This document shows positions 10,312 to 19,992 of a stretch of DNA of 64,000 nucleotides, one piece after another. The DNA is from Acinetobacter sp. NIPH 298 (GTDB lineage Bacteria > Pseudomonadota > Gammaproteobacteria > Pseudomonadales > Moraxellaceae): assembly GCF_000369505.1 (NCBI RefSeq), contig NZ_KB850055.1, positions 1,426,001 to 1,490,000 of the forward strand, given 5' to 3'. The translations under genes and the position numbers were made by a program. The notes beneath the pieces were generated by a model. The model saw only the letters and a program-made list of their open reading frames with translations. It did no database searches and was not told the origin of the DNA. Position 1 is the stretch's first letter. Each line of letters begins with the position of its first letter.

Positions 10312-12324
10312 ATGATGCAAGCATTTACCCCCAATAAACGTCTATTTGTTATCAGTTTACTCAGTACCCTCATGTTCAGTGGATGTCAGGTTGTCAGCCT
10401 AAAAGAACAAGCATTGAATGTCACCATTGCCAATGAACGTAACAGCATCTTGACACAAAAAAAACTCAGTGAGGCTAGCCTCAATGTGCTTTCGATGTCA
10501 GGTAAAGCCGCCAAGATTTGTATGGAAACCCCCAATGAATGTGTGGCTGATTTACATGAAATCCCACAAATATTAGATGAACAATTACTATCAACCGCAA
10601 GTGAGTTATATCTTGCCAAAGCCATGGCTTTATCGGAGTCATCTGCATGCAAAGTCAGCAAACTGACCAAGCATAAAGCTGAAGAAGAACAAAAAACGAT
10701 CCAACAAGCTTATGAGCAATGTCTAGATCAAGAACTCGATGCTTTGGATAAAACGATTCGTTACAGTTATGCCTATTTATTTAAAACCACTCGCCAGCCG
10801 CAAGAGCGTCTATTTGATAACCGTCAGGTACAAATTCGGGATTTTTATAACCAAGCTTTAGCTAGGCTGGTACAAGTTCACAAAGTTCGATACCCTAAAC
10901 AAGCATTTGAGCCAACGATTAAAATTGGAAAAAGCACCTATTCACTTGATTTAAATGAATATCAACGTTTACAAAATGAGAGCCTAGAACAGTTTGTTTC
11001 TAGCTATAACATGAACTTCTCAGGCTTACGTGCACTTAACCGTCGTGATGGCTTCGGTTCTGATTTTGTTGCGGTCTTTGCCACCTCAGACCGTAAACAT
11101 GATAACCAATATATACTCGATCCATTAAACTATGACTTTCCTGACGGCATAAACCCCAATATCCATCCAGCACGTTATCTGGCTTCGACCATCATTGCCC
11201 AACCCAAAAAAGCTGCTGCAACTGTAAATGATGTTTTAACCAGTCCTGAATTTGAAATTAAAGCTTATGATCCTTATAACACTGAAAAAGTAACCATCGC
11301 AGGTAAACCTTACTCACTTGCAGCAAATTTTTCTGCACCGTATGGACTTTGGTTAGCAGAAAATAATTTAGGTGCGGCAGCATATTTAAGCTTGATTGAT
11401 CGAGATCAGCGTTTAACCATGCCACATCTATACATGTTAGAGCCGTACAACCCAAATAAGAAAATAATCGTGCTCGTTCATGGTCTTGCAAGTAGCCCTG
11501 AGGCTTGGATTGCGGTCACCAATGATATTATGGGCGATACTGTTTTACGTGAACAATATCAAGTATGGCAAGTTTTCTACTCAACCAATATGCCAATCCT
11601 AGAAAGCCGTTTTCAGATTTATGCATTATTAAAACAAGCATTTTCTTCATTAAATCCCAAAGATGCCGCAGCAAAAGATGCTGTTCTCATTGGTCATAGT
11701 ATGGGCGGGATTATTAGTCGACTTCTGGTCAGCGATGTTGATCTATCCAAACAAGCATTAGCAATGATGAGTAGTCGCCAACAAACCCAACTGAGAAAGC
11801 ATCCCGCGATTAGCGAACGACTCAAAATGAAGCCAATTACCAACTTTGATCGGGCTATTTTCTTGGCTTCACCACATCGTGGTACGGATTATGCTGATCG
11901 TTGGTTTACTTTAGCTGCGCGTAAAATCATTCGTTTACCTGCAACTTTCTTAACCACGTTGGCGGATACATTGACCAGTGATGATATGGAGCTTAAAGAC
12001 TTTGTAAAAACGCTGACCAGTGATGTTATTCAAAATGGCCCAAGTGATTTAAGCAAAAAATCAAAATTCATGGAACTGACTGCCGATATTCCACCTGAAA
12101 AAGGCTTAGTTTTCCATTCAATTATGGGCAATATTACCAAAAGTGACGATCCTAATATCATCACTGATGGCATCGTTCCTTATAAAAGTGCGCATTTAGA
12201 TGGTGCTGTCTCTGAAAAAATCTTACATGGTGGACATTCAATACAGGAAACGCCTGAAGCAATCTTAGAATTACGTCGGATTCTGCGTCAACATCTTGTT
12301 GATCATGGTTTATATAAACCTTGA
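10312..12324 (+). CDS. alpha/beta-hydrolase lipoprotein (lipase/esterase)
   Basis: A 670-residue predicted lipoprotein (lipobox FSGC at residues 22-25) with a C-terminal alpha/beta-hydrolase. The oxyanion segment is IIVLVHGLASSPEAW, the nucleophile S463 lies in IGHSMGGIISRLL, and the late histidine is in ILHGGHSIQETPEA. An acidic partner could be in NIITDGIVPYKSAH. The N-terminal ~370 residues are unusual for a lipase, with a helical part rich in E and Q and a segment around residues 200-330 I do not recognise. The hydrolase part resembles PGAP1/lipase class proteins acting on acyl esters. Start may be ATG 10312 or the next codon, also ATG; neither has a clear ribosome site. Confidence 0.85.
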   Translation: MMQAFTPNKRLFVISLLSTLMFSGCQVVSLKEQALNVTIANERNSILTQKKLSEASLNVLSMSGKAAKICMETPNECVADLHEIPQILDEQLLSTASELYLAKAMALSESSACKVSKLTKHKAEEEQKTIQQAYEQCLDQELDALDKTIRYSYAYLFKTTRQPQERLFDNRQVQIRDFYNQALARLVQVHKVRYPKQAFEPTIKIGKSTYSLDLNEYQRLQNESLEQFVSSYNMNFSGLRALNRRDGFGSDFVAVFATSDRKHDNQYILDPLNYDFPDGINPNIHPARYLASTIIAQPKKAAATVNDVLTSPEFEIKAYDPYNTEKVTIAGKPYSLAANFSAPYGLWLAENNLGAAAYLSLIDRDQRLTMPHLYMLEPYNPNKKIIVLVHGLASSPEAWIAVTNDIMGDTVLREQYQVWQVFYSTNMPILESRFQIYALLKQAFSSLNPKDAAAKDAVLIGHSMGGIISRLLVSDVDLSKQALAMMSSRQQTQLRKHPAISERLKMKPITNFDRAIFLASPHRGTDYADRWFTLAARKIIRLPATFLTTLADTLTSDDMELKDFVKTLTSDVIQNGPSDLSKKSKFMELTADIPPEKGLVFHSIMGNITKSDDPNIITDGIVPYKSAHLDGAVSEKILHGGHSIQETPEAILELRRILRQHLVDHGLYKP

Positions 12325-12330
12325 CGCAAT

Positions 12331-12366
12331 AAAAAATGCCCAAACGCAAGTTTGGGCATTTTTTAT
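12331..12366. terminator. bidirectional terminator between lipase and ahpF
   Basis: Stem ATGCCCAAAC / GTTTGGGCAT with a 4-base loop, A-run on the left and T-run on the right, so it can serve both convergent genes. Confidence 0.93.
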
Positions 12367-12383
12367 AAGAAAATTACGAACTG

Positions 12384-13949
12384 TTAATTACCCGAACGAA
12401 TCATATAATCAAAAGCAGAAAGTGATGCTTTAGCGCCTTCACCCGTCGCAATGATGATTTGCTTATAAGGTACAGTGGTACAATCACCCGCAGCAAACAC
12501 ACCTTTGACATTGGTTTCATTACGATCATTTACTATGATTTCACCACGATTACTCAACTCAACTGCACTGTCTTTCAAGAAATCGGTGTTTGGTAATAAA
12601 CCAATCTGAACGAAGATCCCTGCAAGCTCTACCGTGTGCTCAATATCAGTTGCACGATCTTTATACTTTAAGCCAGTGACTTGAGAACCATCACCCAACA
12701 CTTCAGTACTTAATGCATTCAGGATTACCGTAGTATTTGGCAAGCTGTTTAATTTGTTCTGTAGCACTTGATCGGCACGAAGTTTGGTATCAAATTCCAC
12801 CAACGTGACATGCTCAACGATGCCAGCAAGGTCAATTGCAGCTTCTACACCAGAGTTACCGCCACCAATCACTGCAACACGCTTACCTTTGAAGAGTGGG
12901 CCGTCACAGTGTGGACAATACGCCACACCACGAGTACGGTATTCTGCTTCACCCGGTACATTCATTTCTCTCCAACGCGCACCTGTAGAAAGAATAATGG
13001 TTTTTGATTCAAGCTTGGCACCATTTTCAAGTTCAACTTCGACCAAGCCTGTCGTCGTTTGATCTGCACCGATGATTTTGCTGACACGTTGCAAGTTCAT
13101 GATGTCGACATCATATTCACGCACATGCGCTTCCATCTCGGCAGCAAACTTAGGACCGACGGTTTTTTGTACAGAAGTAAAGTTCTCGATATCCATGGTA
13201 TCCATCACCTGACCGCCAAAGCGCTCTGCCACGATACCGGTATTGATCCCTTTACGAGCCGCATAGATCGCTGCGGTTGCCCCAGCAGGACCTCCACCGA
13301 TCACCAAGACATCAAAGGCATCTTTGGCATTGATCGCTGCTGCATCTTTCTCTGCTGAGTTGGTGTCTAACTTGGCAAGGATTTCTTCCAAAGTCATACG
13401 ACCTTGACCAATGTGTTGATCATCTTGGAATACCATCGGTACAGCCAAGATTTTGCGTTGTTCCACTTCGTCTTGGAAGAAGGCACCATCAATCATGGTG
13501 GTGGTGGTATTTGGATTGTTGATCGCAATCAAGTTCAATGCCTGAACCACATCAGGGCAGTTATGACAGCTCAATGAGATAAACACATCAAAGTTTGCCG
13601 CGAGATTTAAGCCTTTAATTTGAGTTAAAAGTTCATCAGAGACTTTAGGGGCATAACCAGACACTTGTAACAATGCCAAGATCAAAGAAGTGAACTCATG
13701 TCCCATCGGCAAGCCAGCAAAGAACACACGTGGCTGTTCACCTGCTTTCGCCACCCCAAAACTTGGACGGCGAGCATTTGAACCATCAAAACGCGCGGTC
13801 ACCTGATCAGATAACTCAGCAATTTCAGTAACCAGTTCTTTGATTTTTGCAGCTTTGTCGGAATCATCTAAAGCAGCAACCAACTCGATCGGACTTTCTA
13901 AACGTTCTAAATAAGCTTTTAATTGCGTTTTAATATTTTGATCTAACAT
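12384..13949 (-). CDS. ahpF: alkyl hydroperoxide reductase subunit F
   Basis: A 521-residue flavoprotein, exactly the E. coli AhpF length, that passes electrons from NADH to the peroxiredoxin AhpC. The N-terminal tandem thioredoxin-fold domain has C128-H-N-C131; the C-terminal thioredoxin-reductase-like part has the FAD site [10 protein letters not shown], the NADH site [10 protein letters not shown] and the redox pair C345-P-H-C348. The ATG at 13949 gives [15 protein letters not shown] and has GGAGA 5 bases upstream; an in-frame TTG at 13961 is less likely. No ahpC is adjacent, so the partner is encoded elsewhere. Confidence 0.97.
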   Translation of the reverse strand: MLDQNIKTQLKAYLERLESPIELVAALDDSDKAAKIKELVTEIAELSDQVTARFDGSNARRPSFGVAKAGEQPRVFFAGLPMGHEFTSLILALLQVSGYAPKVSDELLTQIKGLNLAANFDVFISLSCHNCPDVVQALNLIAINNPNTTTTMIDGAFFQDEVEQRKILAVPMVFQDDQHIGQGRMTLEEILAKLDTNSAEKDAAAINAKDAFDVLVIGGGPAGATAAIYAARKGINTGIVAERFGGQVMDTMDIENFTSVQKTVGPKFAAEMEAHVREYDVDIMNLQRVSKIIGADQTTTGLVEVELENGAKLESKTIILSTGARWREMNVPGEAEYRTRGVAYCPHCDGPLFKGKRVAVIGGGNSGVEAAIDLAGIVEHVTLVEFDTKLRADQVLQNKLNSLPNTTVILNALSTEVLGDGSQVTGLKYKDRATDIEHTVELAGIFVQIGLLPNTDFLKDSAVELSNRGEIIVNDRNETNVKGVFAAGDCTTVPYKQIIIATGEGAKASLSAFDYMIRSGN

Positions 13950-14079
13950 CGATGTCTCCAAATTCTCAACAATTCAAGTCGGCTAAATTCATTCAATGAG
14001 GCTATAGTACGCAAAAGCGCTAAATAGGTAAAACAGTATGTTTTTATGGGTTTGATCGGATAAACCGAACGCAGTTTAA

Positions 14080-14994
14080 CTACACATCAAGTTTATGCGT
14101 AATTCGATCACGTCGATTTTTCAAATGTTTAGCAAGCGTATATAAGATTCCACTTAAGCCAAGTACTAGTGCAATCATTCCCCACAGGATGACATTCACG
14201 ATTCTTGAGAACTGTTGCGCCTGTTGAGCGCGTGTATCTAATGCCTGTGTCGTCGCTGTAACGCTTCTACCATAAAGTTGCTGCTGCATCACCCATAATT
14301 GCTCAGGCTGAAAGTCATATTGATTAAATTGAATTGGATTATTTTTTTCAGTTTCAACGAGCTGATTGACATAGACATTTGCTGTCTTACGGTCAACAGA
14401 TGGATGTAACAACGCCACTTGAGCCAACACGTAGGCTTTTTCTGTTGGAGAGATATTGGTTCGCTGCAAATCTTGAGCAATTTGACTCTCAATAATATTG
14501 GTTCGATAACTCATCCATTGTTGATATGCTTGTTCAGTGTCATCGCTCCAGTCATATTGCAGATAACTTAGACCTGACCAAATCAAAATAAATGCGATCA
14601 ACCATGCGACAAAACGTTGCGTCCATGATTGAAAACGACGTTGAAAAAAGCGCAATTTCTTAGCCCAATACACAAGCAAAAAAGCACCAATCAGTGCCCC
14701 AAAAACTTTAACAAACAGCCACCCTACCCATGACAACAGATTAAAGAAATAATCGATAGGATCTTTAAAAGGGATCAAATCTTGTACGTGATAAGGTAAG
14801 TCTAAAACTTGAACATGTGTAGAAAGATCAAAAAAACGATAGATCATCTCTTTTTGAAAAAATAAGGAGACCCCAATGGCTATCACCAAGGTCATACTGA
14901 GAAAAAACCAGATCATAAGATGACTTTGGCGCTTTGCTAAAGTCTCTAAACGTTGCTCTATCGGTTGAACACTAAAGTCATCTATGGGTGACAA
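14080..14994 (-). CDS. membrane protein of unknown function, TTG start
   Basis: A 304-residue protein with about four hydrophobic segments: near residues 28-46, 88-108, 125-146, and 268-288. The region between the last two is a ~120-residue hydrophilic stretch (many Q, T and acidic residues) that should lie on one side of the membrane. I do not recognise a family. No ATG is placed well; the TTG at 14994 has AAGAGG 8 bases upstream, which supports it as the true start. The gene lies downstream of two TelA-family genes on the same strand, separated by a 307-base spacer holding a repeat, so co-transcription is uncertain. Confidence 0.72.
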   Translation of the reverse strand: MSPIDDFSVQPIEQRLETLAKRQSHLMIWFFLSMTLVIAIGVSLFFQKEMIYRFFDLSTHVQVLDLPYHVQDLIPFKDPIDYFFNLLSWVGWLFVKVFGALIGAFLLVYWAKKLRFFQRRFQSWTQRFVAWLIAFILIWSGLSYLQYDWSDDTEQAYQQWMSYRTNIIESQIAQDLQRTNISPTEKAYVLAQVALLHPSVDRKTANVYVNQLVETEKNNPIQFNQYDFQPEQLWVMQQQLYGRSVTATTQALDTRAQQAQQFSRIVNVILWGMIALVLGLSGILYTLAKHLKNRRDRITHKLDV

Positions 14995-15064
14995 TGATTT
15001 TTCCTCTTAATAACAATATCTAAATCAATATAAATTCTCACTATGGAATAGGATACTCGGAAAC

Positions 15065-15202
15065 GTCATCCACAACCTGCGTGCTATCTACAATAAAATG
15101 TTTCTGCGATGCAATTAAATAAATGCAAACATCAAACAGGTTTTGTGGATGACAAATGCCTTTGGTTACTTTGGGCGAAACCAAAGTAACTCGCTGAAGG
15201 CA
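15065..15202. repeat. compound inverted-repeat element, REP or MITE-like
   Basis: Two nested inverted repeats fill most of the spacer between the membrane protein and telA (14995-15301). The outer pair is GTCATCCACAACCTG at 15065-15079 and CAGGTTTTGTGGATGAC at 15137-15153, complementary except for two bulged bases. The second is a hairpin GTTACTTTGG / CCAAAGTAAC at 15165-15190, framed by TGCCTT and AAGGCA. Similar hairpins with this GTTACTTTGG core are familiar as dispersed intergenic repeats in proteobacteria, so I call it a repeat; a copy count was not possible. No ORF of substance is present. Confidence 0.55.
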
Positions 15203-15301
15203 TATCCTCAAACTCGATGAGAACTCGGAATAACTCCGCTATGATAACCAATTATTTCAATAAATTAGCAAGCATCCAAAAATCTAAATCACATAGAAAA
15301 A

Positions 15302-16432
15302 TTAAGATTTAGGTAAATTTTGCCCACTATTTTCCAGTACCAAATGATTTAGATTGTCCTGCAAGGCACGTAAACGAGTAGTTGCCTCAGCACGTTTTTG
15401 CATACCTTCTTTCTGGATTTGGATCACATCATTTACTGTATTAATGAGGGTGTTTTGTACATGTTCAAGTGTTTCAACATCAATCACTGAACGTTGATTA
15501 GCCTTGGCAGTATCTACTGAGTTTTGATGCAACAATTCAGCATTACGGCGCAATAACTCATTGGTTGTGTCATCAATTGCTTTAGCAAGTTGCACACTAT
15601 TTTTTTGCTCTTGCAATGAAATTGCTAAGCTAATTTGATTCTTCCATGCAGGTAAGGTAATATTTTTAATCGCATAAAACTTGTCGACCAACATTAGATT
15701 ATTCGATTGAATAATACGAATCATCGGCAAGGTTTGCATGGCTGAGTGTTGCAACACCTGTAAATCACTGACTCTTTTTTCAAGATTATTCGCCAAATGA
15801 TTTAAATCATAGACTTTTTGCGTTGTTTGTTGATCTTGCTCTTGTACAGTTAAGGTCGAGATTTGCTGTTGGATGTCATGCTGTTTAAGCTGACCAGCTG
15901 CGATATAAACACCAAGTTGTTTATATTCCTCTTGTACTGCATCAAACATTTTATCCAGTGTACCCACACGTGCTTTCAAGCCCGATTGAGAACTTTCGAT
16001 CTCTTTGACTAACGCATCGATCTGTTCTTTTGTGGTATTAAAATGCTGATCAAAGCTTTGTTTAGCATATTTAAACTTACTCAGTATTCCACCAAAAAAA
16101 CCTGAGCTTTTTGATTTATTTAAAATACTCGAAGTATTCAGTTGTTGGGCAACCTGTACGACTTCATTTAACTTCTGCCCAGTTGCATCCAAATCCTTAT
16201 TTTGTACAAGGCTCAGCAACTCATCAGTATAGGTTGAAGTCTTGCTGGCAATATTCTTGCCATACTCCGCCACAACTGTAGTACTAATATCATTCAGCTC
16301 TTTATGCGCACTCATCACTTCAGCGAAGTCTTGTGGCTGTAAGCCCAACTCTTTTAAATTGAGTTGCTCAAATCGTTGTTCTTGATTCACAACTAACTCG
16401 TTTGATGATGGTATTAACTCTGAATTTGACAT
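15302..16432 (-). CDS. telA: TelA-family (toxic anion resistance) protein
   Basis: A 376-residue cytoplasmic protein of the TelA/KlaA family, named for tellurite resistance on plasmid RK2 but also seen in envelope-stress loci; biochemical role unknown. Family traits are the long helical, Q-rich, coiled-coil composition and the conserved C-terminal segment with MQTLPMIRIIQSNNLMLVDK, then LPAWKNQISLAISLQ. A short glycine-phenylalanine patch (SGFFGGILSKFKYAKQ) lies in the middle. It starts 12 bases after the stop of the upstream TelA-like gene, so the two are one operon. Function in anion resistance is a family label, not shown here. Confidence 0.9.
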   Translation of the reverse strand: MSNSELIPSSNELVVNQEQRFEQLNLKELGLQPQDFAEVMSAHKELNDISTTVVAEYGKNIASKTSTYTDELLSLVQNKDLDATGQKLNEVVQVAQQLNTSSILNKSKSSGFFGGILSKFKYAKQSFDQHFNTTKEQIDALVKEIESSQSGLKARVGTLDKMFDAVQEEYKQLGVYIAAGQLKQHDIQQQISTLTVQEQDQQTTQKVYDLNHLANNLEKRVSDLQVLQHSAMQTLPMIRIIQSNNLMLVDKFYAIKNITLPAWKNQISLAISLQEQKNSVQLAKAIDDTTNELLRRNAELLHQNSVDTAKANQRSVIDVETLEHVQNTLINTVNDVIQIQKEGMQKRAEATTRLRALQDNLNHLVLENSGQNLPKS

Positions 16433-16444
16433 AATGCTCCCCTC

Positions 16445-17221
16445 TTATTTCTGTAATGATTTCTTCAGATTTTGGATTAGATTTTCTCTACTCTTATCGA
16501 GCTGTTCAAGTACAGCCGAAGAATTTGACTCACGACTTTGCTTTAAATGATATTGCCACGCAGGAATTAAAACTTGCTGAGCTTCTTTGAAACGGTCTAA
16601 TAGACTAAAAGACAAATGCTGAGACAATTGCATCTGTTTCATTGCAATATCATTGCTCGCCTGTAAGGTTTGTAAAGTATTAATTTTTTTTGAAAGCCGC
16701 TCTACAAAATGATCAAGTGTTTGCTGCTTGCTAAATGCTGGATATTCGCTTAAAAACTGCTCTGCCGCCACAATATATGCCGCCATTTGCTCTCTTAGGC
16801 CCAACACTTGTTGTAATCGAGATTGGGATTTTTGAATTTCAATCTGTAATCTTTGGCTTAAATGATTGGCTTGCTGAATAAGTTGATCTAAATCTTTGAC
16901 ATATTTGACTTGACCAGCATCATATTCAATATCAATGCCTAACCATTTCTGTAATGCATTAAATCTTCTACCGCCTACATACTTCTTTGATTGCGATAAT
17001 TGCTGAATGATTTGAGTGATCACTTCACTGAGTTGTTGGTTGAGTTTGGGATCAACCCCATTCAACAAGACACTTTGCGCTTGAACCAAATGATCAGCAT
17101 AATGATTCAAACGATGAGGATCGTTGAACAAAGGCAATAAATCATTACGTTTAATCGCTAAAATATGTTCTTGATTTGATTCAATTTGCGATAAAGGGGT
17201 AAGGTCAAGCGGTATAGTCAT
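16445..17221 (-). CDS. diverged, short TelA-like protein
   Basis: A 258-residue helical, Q-rich protein. Its C-terminal region (MKQMQLSQHLSFSLLDRF, then LIPAWQYHLKQSRES) aligns with the equivalent segment of the neighbouring TelA (IIQSNNLMLVDKF, LPAWKNQISLAISL), including the invariant PAW. It is about 120 residues shorter than TelA and lacks the TelA N-terminal region, so it is best read as a paralogue that arose by duplication and diverged. It is upstream of telA in the same operon and could form a heteromer with it. That pairing is inference. Confidence 0.72.
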   Translation of the reverse strand: MTIPLDLTPLSQIESNQEHILAIKRNDLLPLFNDPHRLNHYADHLVQAQSVLLNGVDPKLNQQLSEVITQIIQQLSQSKKYVGGRRFNALQKWLGIDIEYDAGQVKYVKDLDQLIQQANHLSQRLQIEIQKSQSRLQQVLGLREQMAAYIVAAEQFLSEYPAFSKQQTLDHFVERLSKKINTLQTLQASNDIAMKQMQLSQHLSFSLLDRFKEAQQVLIPAWQYHLKQSRESNSSAVLEQLDKSRENLIQNLKKSLQK

Positions 17222-17345
17222 ATCTGTAGAAATTAGTCAGAACAAATAAGTTTGAACAGCTTAGTTGTAGCATGTTCTGACTCTTTCGCATACTGAAATG
17301 TTGTTATGATTTGCAGTATTTGTCGTTGTTATTTTTAAAATTATT

Positions 17346-17762
17346 CTAAGATTTTTGTGGTATCGCATAGGTTCCGATAACGTGTGCCACAGCTTCTTCC
17401 TCATCACCAGAATATAACCAAACTTCACCCGTCACTAAAGTTTTGCCCACTTTAATCAATTTACAAACTGCTCGTATATTCTGACCTGCTTTGGGCTTAC
17501 GAAAAAAGTTAATCGTCATATTGGTCGTGACTGCCATGGCAACCAACCCTAAATGTCCCATAATCGCCACATACAATACAAAATCAGCCACCAACATTAA
17601 GGTCGGACCCGATACTGTCTGACCAGGACGCAAATCCTCCCGATCAACTTGATATAACAACTCCGCACCTTTAGGTGTAATCGCTTCAATACTACATTTT
17701 CTAAGTGCTTGTGGAAATTCTTGAGCTAAAAACTCAACGATTTCATGTTTCGTAATTGTCAT
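17346..17762 (-). CDS. PaaI-type hotdog-fold thioesterase
   Basis: A 138-residue protein of the hotdog thioesterase superfamily, which hydrolyses acyl-CoA or aryl-CoA thioesters. Supporting segments are RPGQTVSGPTLMLVADFVLYVAIM (the helix and catalytic-region layout of the PaaI group) and TTNMTINFFRKPKAGQNIRAVCKLIKVGKTLVTGEV. I place the start at ATG 17762 (MTITKHEIVEFL); an upstream in-frame ATG at 17822 would add 20 residues but has no ribosome site. Substrate is unknown. It is co-oriented with, but 100 bases from, the desaturase upstream. Confidence 0.82.
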   Translation of the reverse strand: MTITKHEIVEFLAQEFPQALRKCSIEAITPKGAELLYQVDREDLRPGQTVSGPTLMLVADFVLYVAIMGHLGLVAMAVTTNMTINFFRKPKAGQNIRAVCKLIKVGKTLVTGEVWLYSGDEEEAVAHVIGTYAIPQKS

Positions 17763-17883
17763 TTGCGACCTAATATCGATTTTCAAAAGTTTTAATTGTG
17801 TCAGTGAGGTCTTATCTGTCATTTATATATACGCATGGCGTAGAGCATACAGACCTCACCTATTCTTAGAGCTTAATGCAATT

Positions 17884-18867
17884 TCAATCTACACGATTGG
17901 AAAGTTCATTTAGCACTTGCCAATAGGTTGGCGGTTCAGAAACATGTCCACGCTCACGTAACATTTGATGCATTTTTGGCAATTTAAAATAAGGAACTGT
18001 CGCCATCAAATGATGTTCTTTATGATAATTGACATGAATCGGTGCGACTAAAGCTCGTGCGATAAAACCTGCTTGTGTGGTGCGGGTATTGGTTAAAGCG
18101 CTGTTGCTCGTTGGCATACCGGCATGTTCTGCCATAGAGCGAACACGTAAAAACAATGGAAACGGGGTTAAATAAGCCAAAACCCAAAGCGCATACAGTT
18201 TAGGATGACCTGCCGCCCACAATGCAGAAAACATAGCGGCGTTGGTTGCAATCGCCCCTGCACTGTTTTTTAAAAAGGCCTTTGGATAATCAGACCAATG
18301 TCGCCCTTCCTGAGAAATCCAGCGACGATCATTCGAAACCGTCCATTGCATTTTCTCAATATCCATCAACACTCGCCCAACCGCAAATTTAAAACCCGTA
18401 ACACCAGATAAATCACGAATAAATTTGCGCATCAACGATTTTTTCGAGGTTGGAAAGCCTGTAACAAGTGATACATCAGGATCATCGACTGTTGAGGTTT
18501 TACTGTGATGACGCATGTGATGCGCGCGGTACTTATGTAGATCATTCCAAATTGGGCGTGCACATAACCAATCTGTCGCGGTGTCATTCAGCCATTTAGT
18601 TTTAAATAAACTTTGATGTGAAGCATCATGCATTAAGATAGCCAATGCCAATTGTCGACCCGCCAAAACCACCAACGTAGCGACGCACATTAATAATTTT
18701 CCCCAAGCAGGCAAATATTCCCAAGAGGTCGCAACAGCGGCAAACGTTCCACCGATGACTGCCCAAGTTGACAATACCGCCCAACCACCATGTACATCCG
18801 ATTTGGCTGTGAGTGCCGTGATTTCTTCCCTACTGAATAAATCGCTCATTGCGACACGTGTATTCAT
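17884..18867 (-). CDS. membrane fatty acid desaturase
   Basis: A 327-residue di-iron integral membrane desaturase. All three histidine boxes are present: HDASHQ, HHMRHHSK and YHKEHHLMA, with hydrophobic segments between them. Enzymes of this class insert a double bond into phospholipid or CoA acyl chains. The start has AGGA 6 bases upstream. The next gene upstream on the same strand is a PaaX-like regulator, separated by a 111-base AT-rich gap, which suggests that the regulator controls it. The position of the double bond cannot be read from sequence. Confidence 0.9.
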   Translation of the reverse strand: MNTRVAMSDLFSREEITALTAKSDVHGGWAVLSTWAVIGGTFAAVATSWEYLPAWGKLLMCVATLVVLAGRQLALAILMHDASHQSLFKTKWLNDTATDWLCARPIWNDLHKYRAHHMRHHSKTSTVDDPDVSLVTGFPTSKKSLMRKFIRDLSGVTGFKFAVGRVLMDIEKMQWTVSNDRRWISQEGRHWSDYPKAFLKNSAGAIATNAAMFSALWAAGHPKLYALWVLAYLTPFPLFLRVRSMAEHAGMPTSNSALTNTRTTQAGFIARALVAPIHVNYHKEHHLMATVPYFKLPKMHQMLRERGHVSEPPTYWQVLNELSNRVD

Positions 18868-18978
18868 TTCGCTATCCTGCCTATTTATTTTCTATAGATA
18901 CGTAAATTATAATTTTATTCTAAATCATGTAATATTTCTGTCAATAAATTTAAAAGATATATTTTGTAATATTGATAC

Positions 18979-19776
18979 TTATACCGCACTTTCCTCATAA
19001 AACTTGGCCCATAGTGCTAACCCCGTTTGATCGAGTTGCTGAACACTGGATGCAAACTGATCACGAAGTTCGACATCAACAAAATCTTCGGGTAATAAAG
19101 GATCATTCATCAATAGTGAAATAGTCTGGCGACCCAACAATAGAGATTCTCTCGTTGCATCATCCAAGTCTAACTGGTTGACCGTTAGTAACCAGTCTTG
19201 AATCATCTGACTATATTTCTCATAATTTTGATTCAGTGTCTGTGTCGGCCATAATTTAGGAATACTGACCAAAGTTGCTGGGTCAAAATGATTAATCTGA
19301 CAAATCTTGGCGCTGCTCTCTAAACCAGTCGCTTGTAATGCTGAGACAATATCTGCGAATGAAATCGCGAGATTATCCGGACGAATATAAATACCTTGTT
19401 CTAGTTCCTTAAAACCAAAATGTTTTAATGCTCTTTCTCGACGATTCAATGCAGTACGGTCAACCCGTCCTAATTCACCAGTAAACACCGCAAGATATTG
19501 GTGATTCCAGACTTTAGTACGCTTAATACCGCGCTTACGATTCAACATGACATCTGCCCACTCATGTGATTGGGCTGTAAACTGGTACACGCCACGCTCA
19601 ATGGCTTCGATCACGCCTTCACCCGATAGACGAGTTACAGCAACACGAATACTATTCTCACTAATTTCAAACAATTTAGCGGCAATAATAATTTGCTTAA
19701 TCGAAATCTCACGGCCTTGCGAACCTAAAAGTAAATCAATAATTAAATCTCGGGCATTTAGTTTCACTATTGTCAT
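18979..19776 (-). CDS. PaaX-like transcriptional regulator
   Basis: A 265-residue protein resembling PaaX, the GntR-type repressor of phenylacetate genes: winged-helix at residues about 1-75 (LIIDLLLGSQGREISIKQIIIAAKLFEISENSIRVAVTRL, GVIEAIERGVYQF), then the central domain (WNHQYLAVFTGELGRVDRTALNRRERALKHFGFKEL) and a C-terminal helical part. No paa genes are here; the neighbour is a fatty acid desaturase, so a lipid-related effector, probably an acyl-CoA, is a fair inference. The 216-base spacer upstream contains only AT-rich sequence. Confidence 0.82.
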   Translation of the reverse strand: MTIVKLNARDLIIDLLLGSQGREISIKQIIIAAKLFEISENSIRVAVTRLSGEGVIEAIERGVYQFTAQSHEWADVMLNRKRGIKRTKVWNHQYLAVFTGELGRVDRTALNRRERALKHFGFKELEQGIYIRPDNLAISFADIVSALQATGLESSAKICQINHFDPATLVSIPKLWPTQTLNQNYEKYSQMIQDWLLTVNQLDLDDATRESLLLGRQTISLLMNDPLLPEDFVDVELRDQFASSVQQLDQTGLALWAKFYEESAV

Positions 19777-19992
19777 ATTGCTATTGAACCAATTTAAAAA
19801 TATAAAAATTTAAACCATAGAATTCATTCATAAATACCTTTTGTTCTCCCCATACAAGAAATACAAAGCGGGTGCAATTAATGATAAAAGCGGCTTAAAG
19901 GGTTTAGAAATTCTAGCATTGCACACTGCAATTTTTATACACTACCGATCAAAGGCATGCTCAAAAGAACACGGACGCATGCAAAATTTATC

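Noticed and set aside
15160..15195. Rho-independent terminator for telA operon
   Set aside because: The GTTACTTTGG hairpin lacks a T-run on either strand and belongs to the larger repeat element.
15302..17221. Tellurite resistance operon
   Set aside because: TelA is only a family label; no terC, terD or tehB genes are present, so resistance cannot be claimed.
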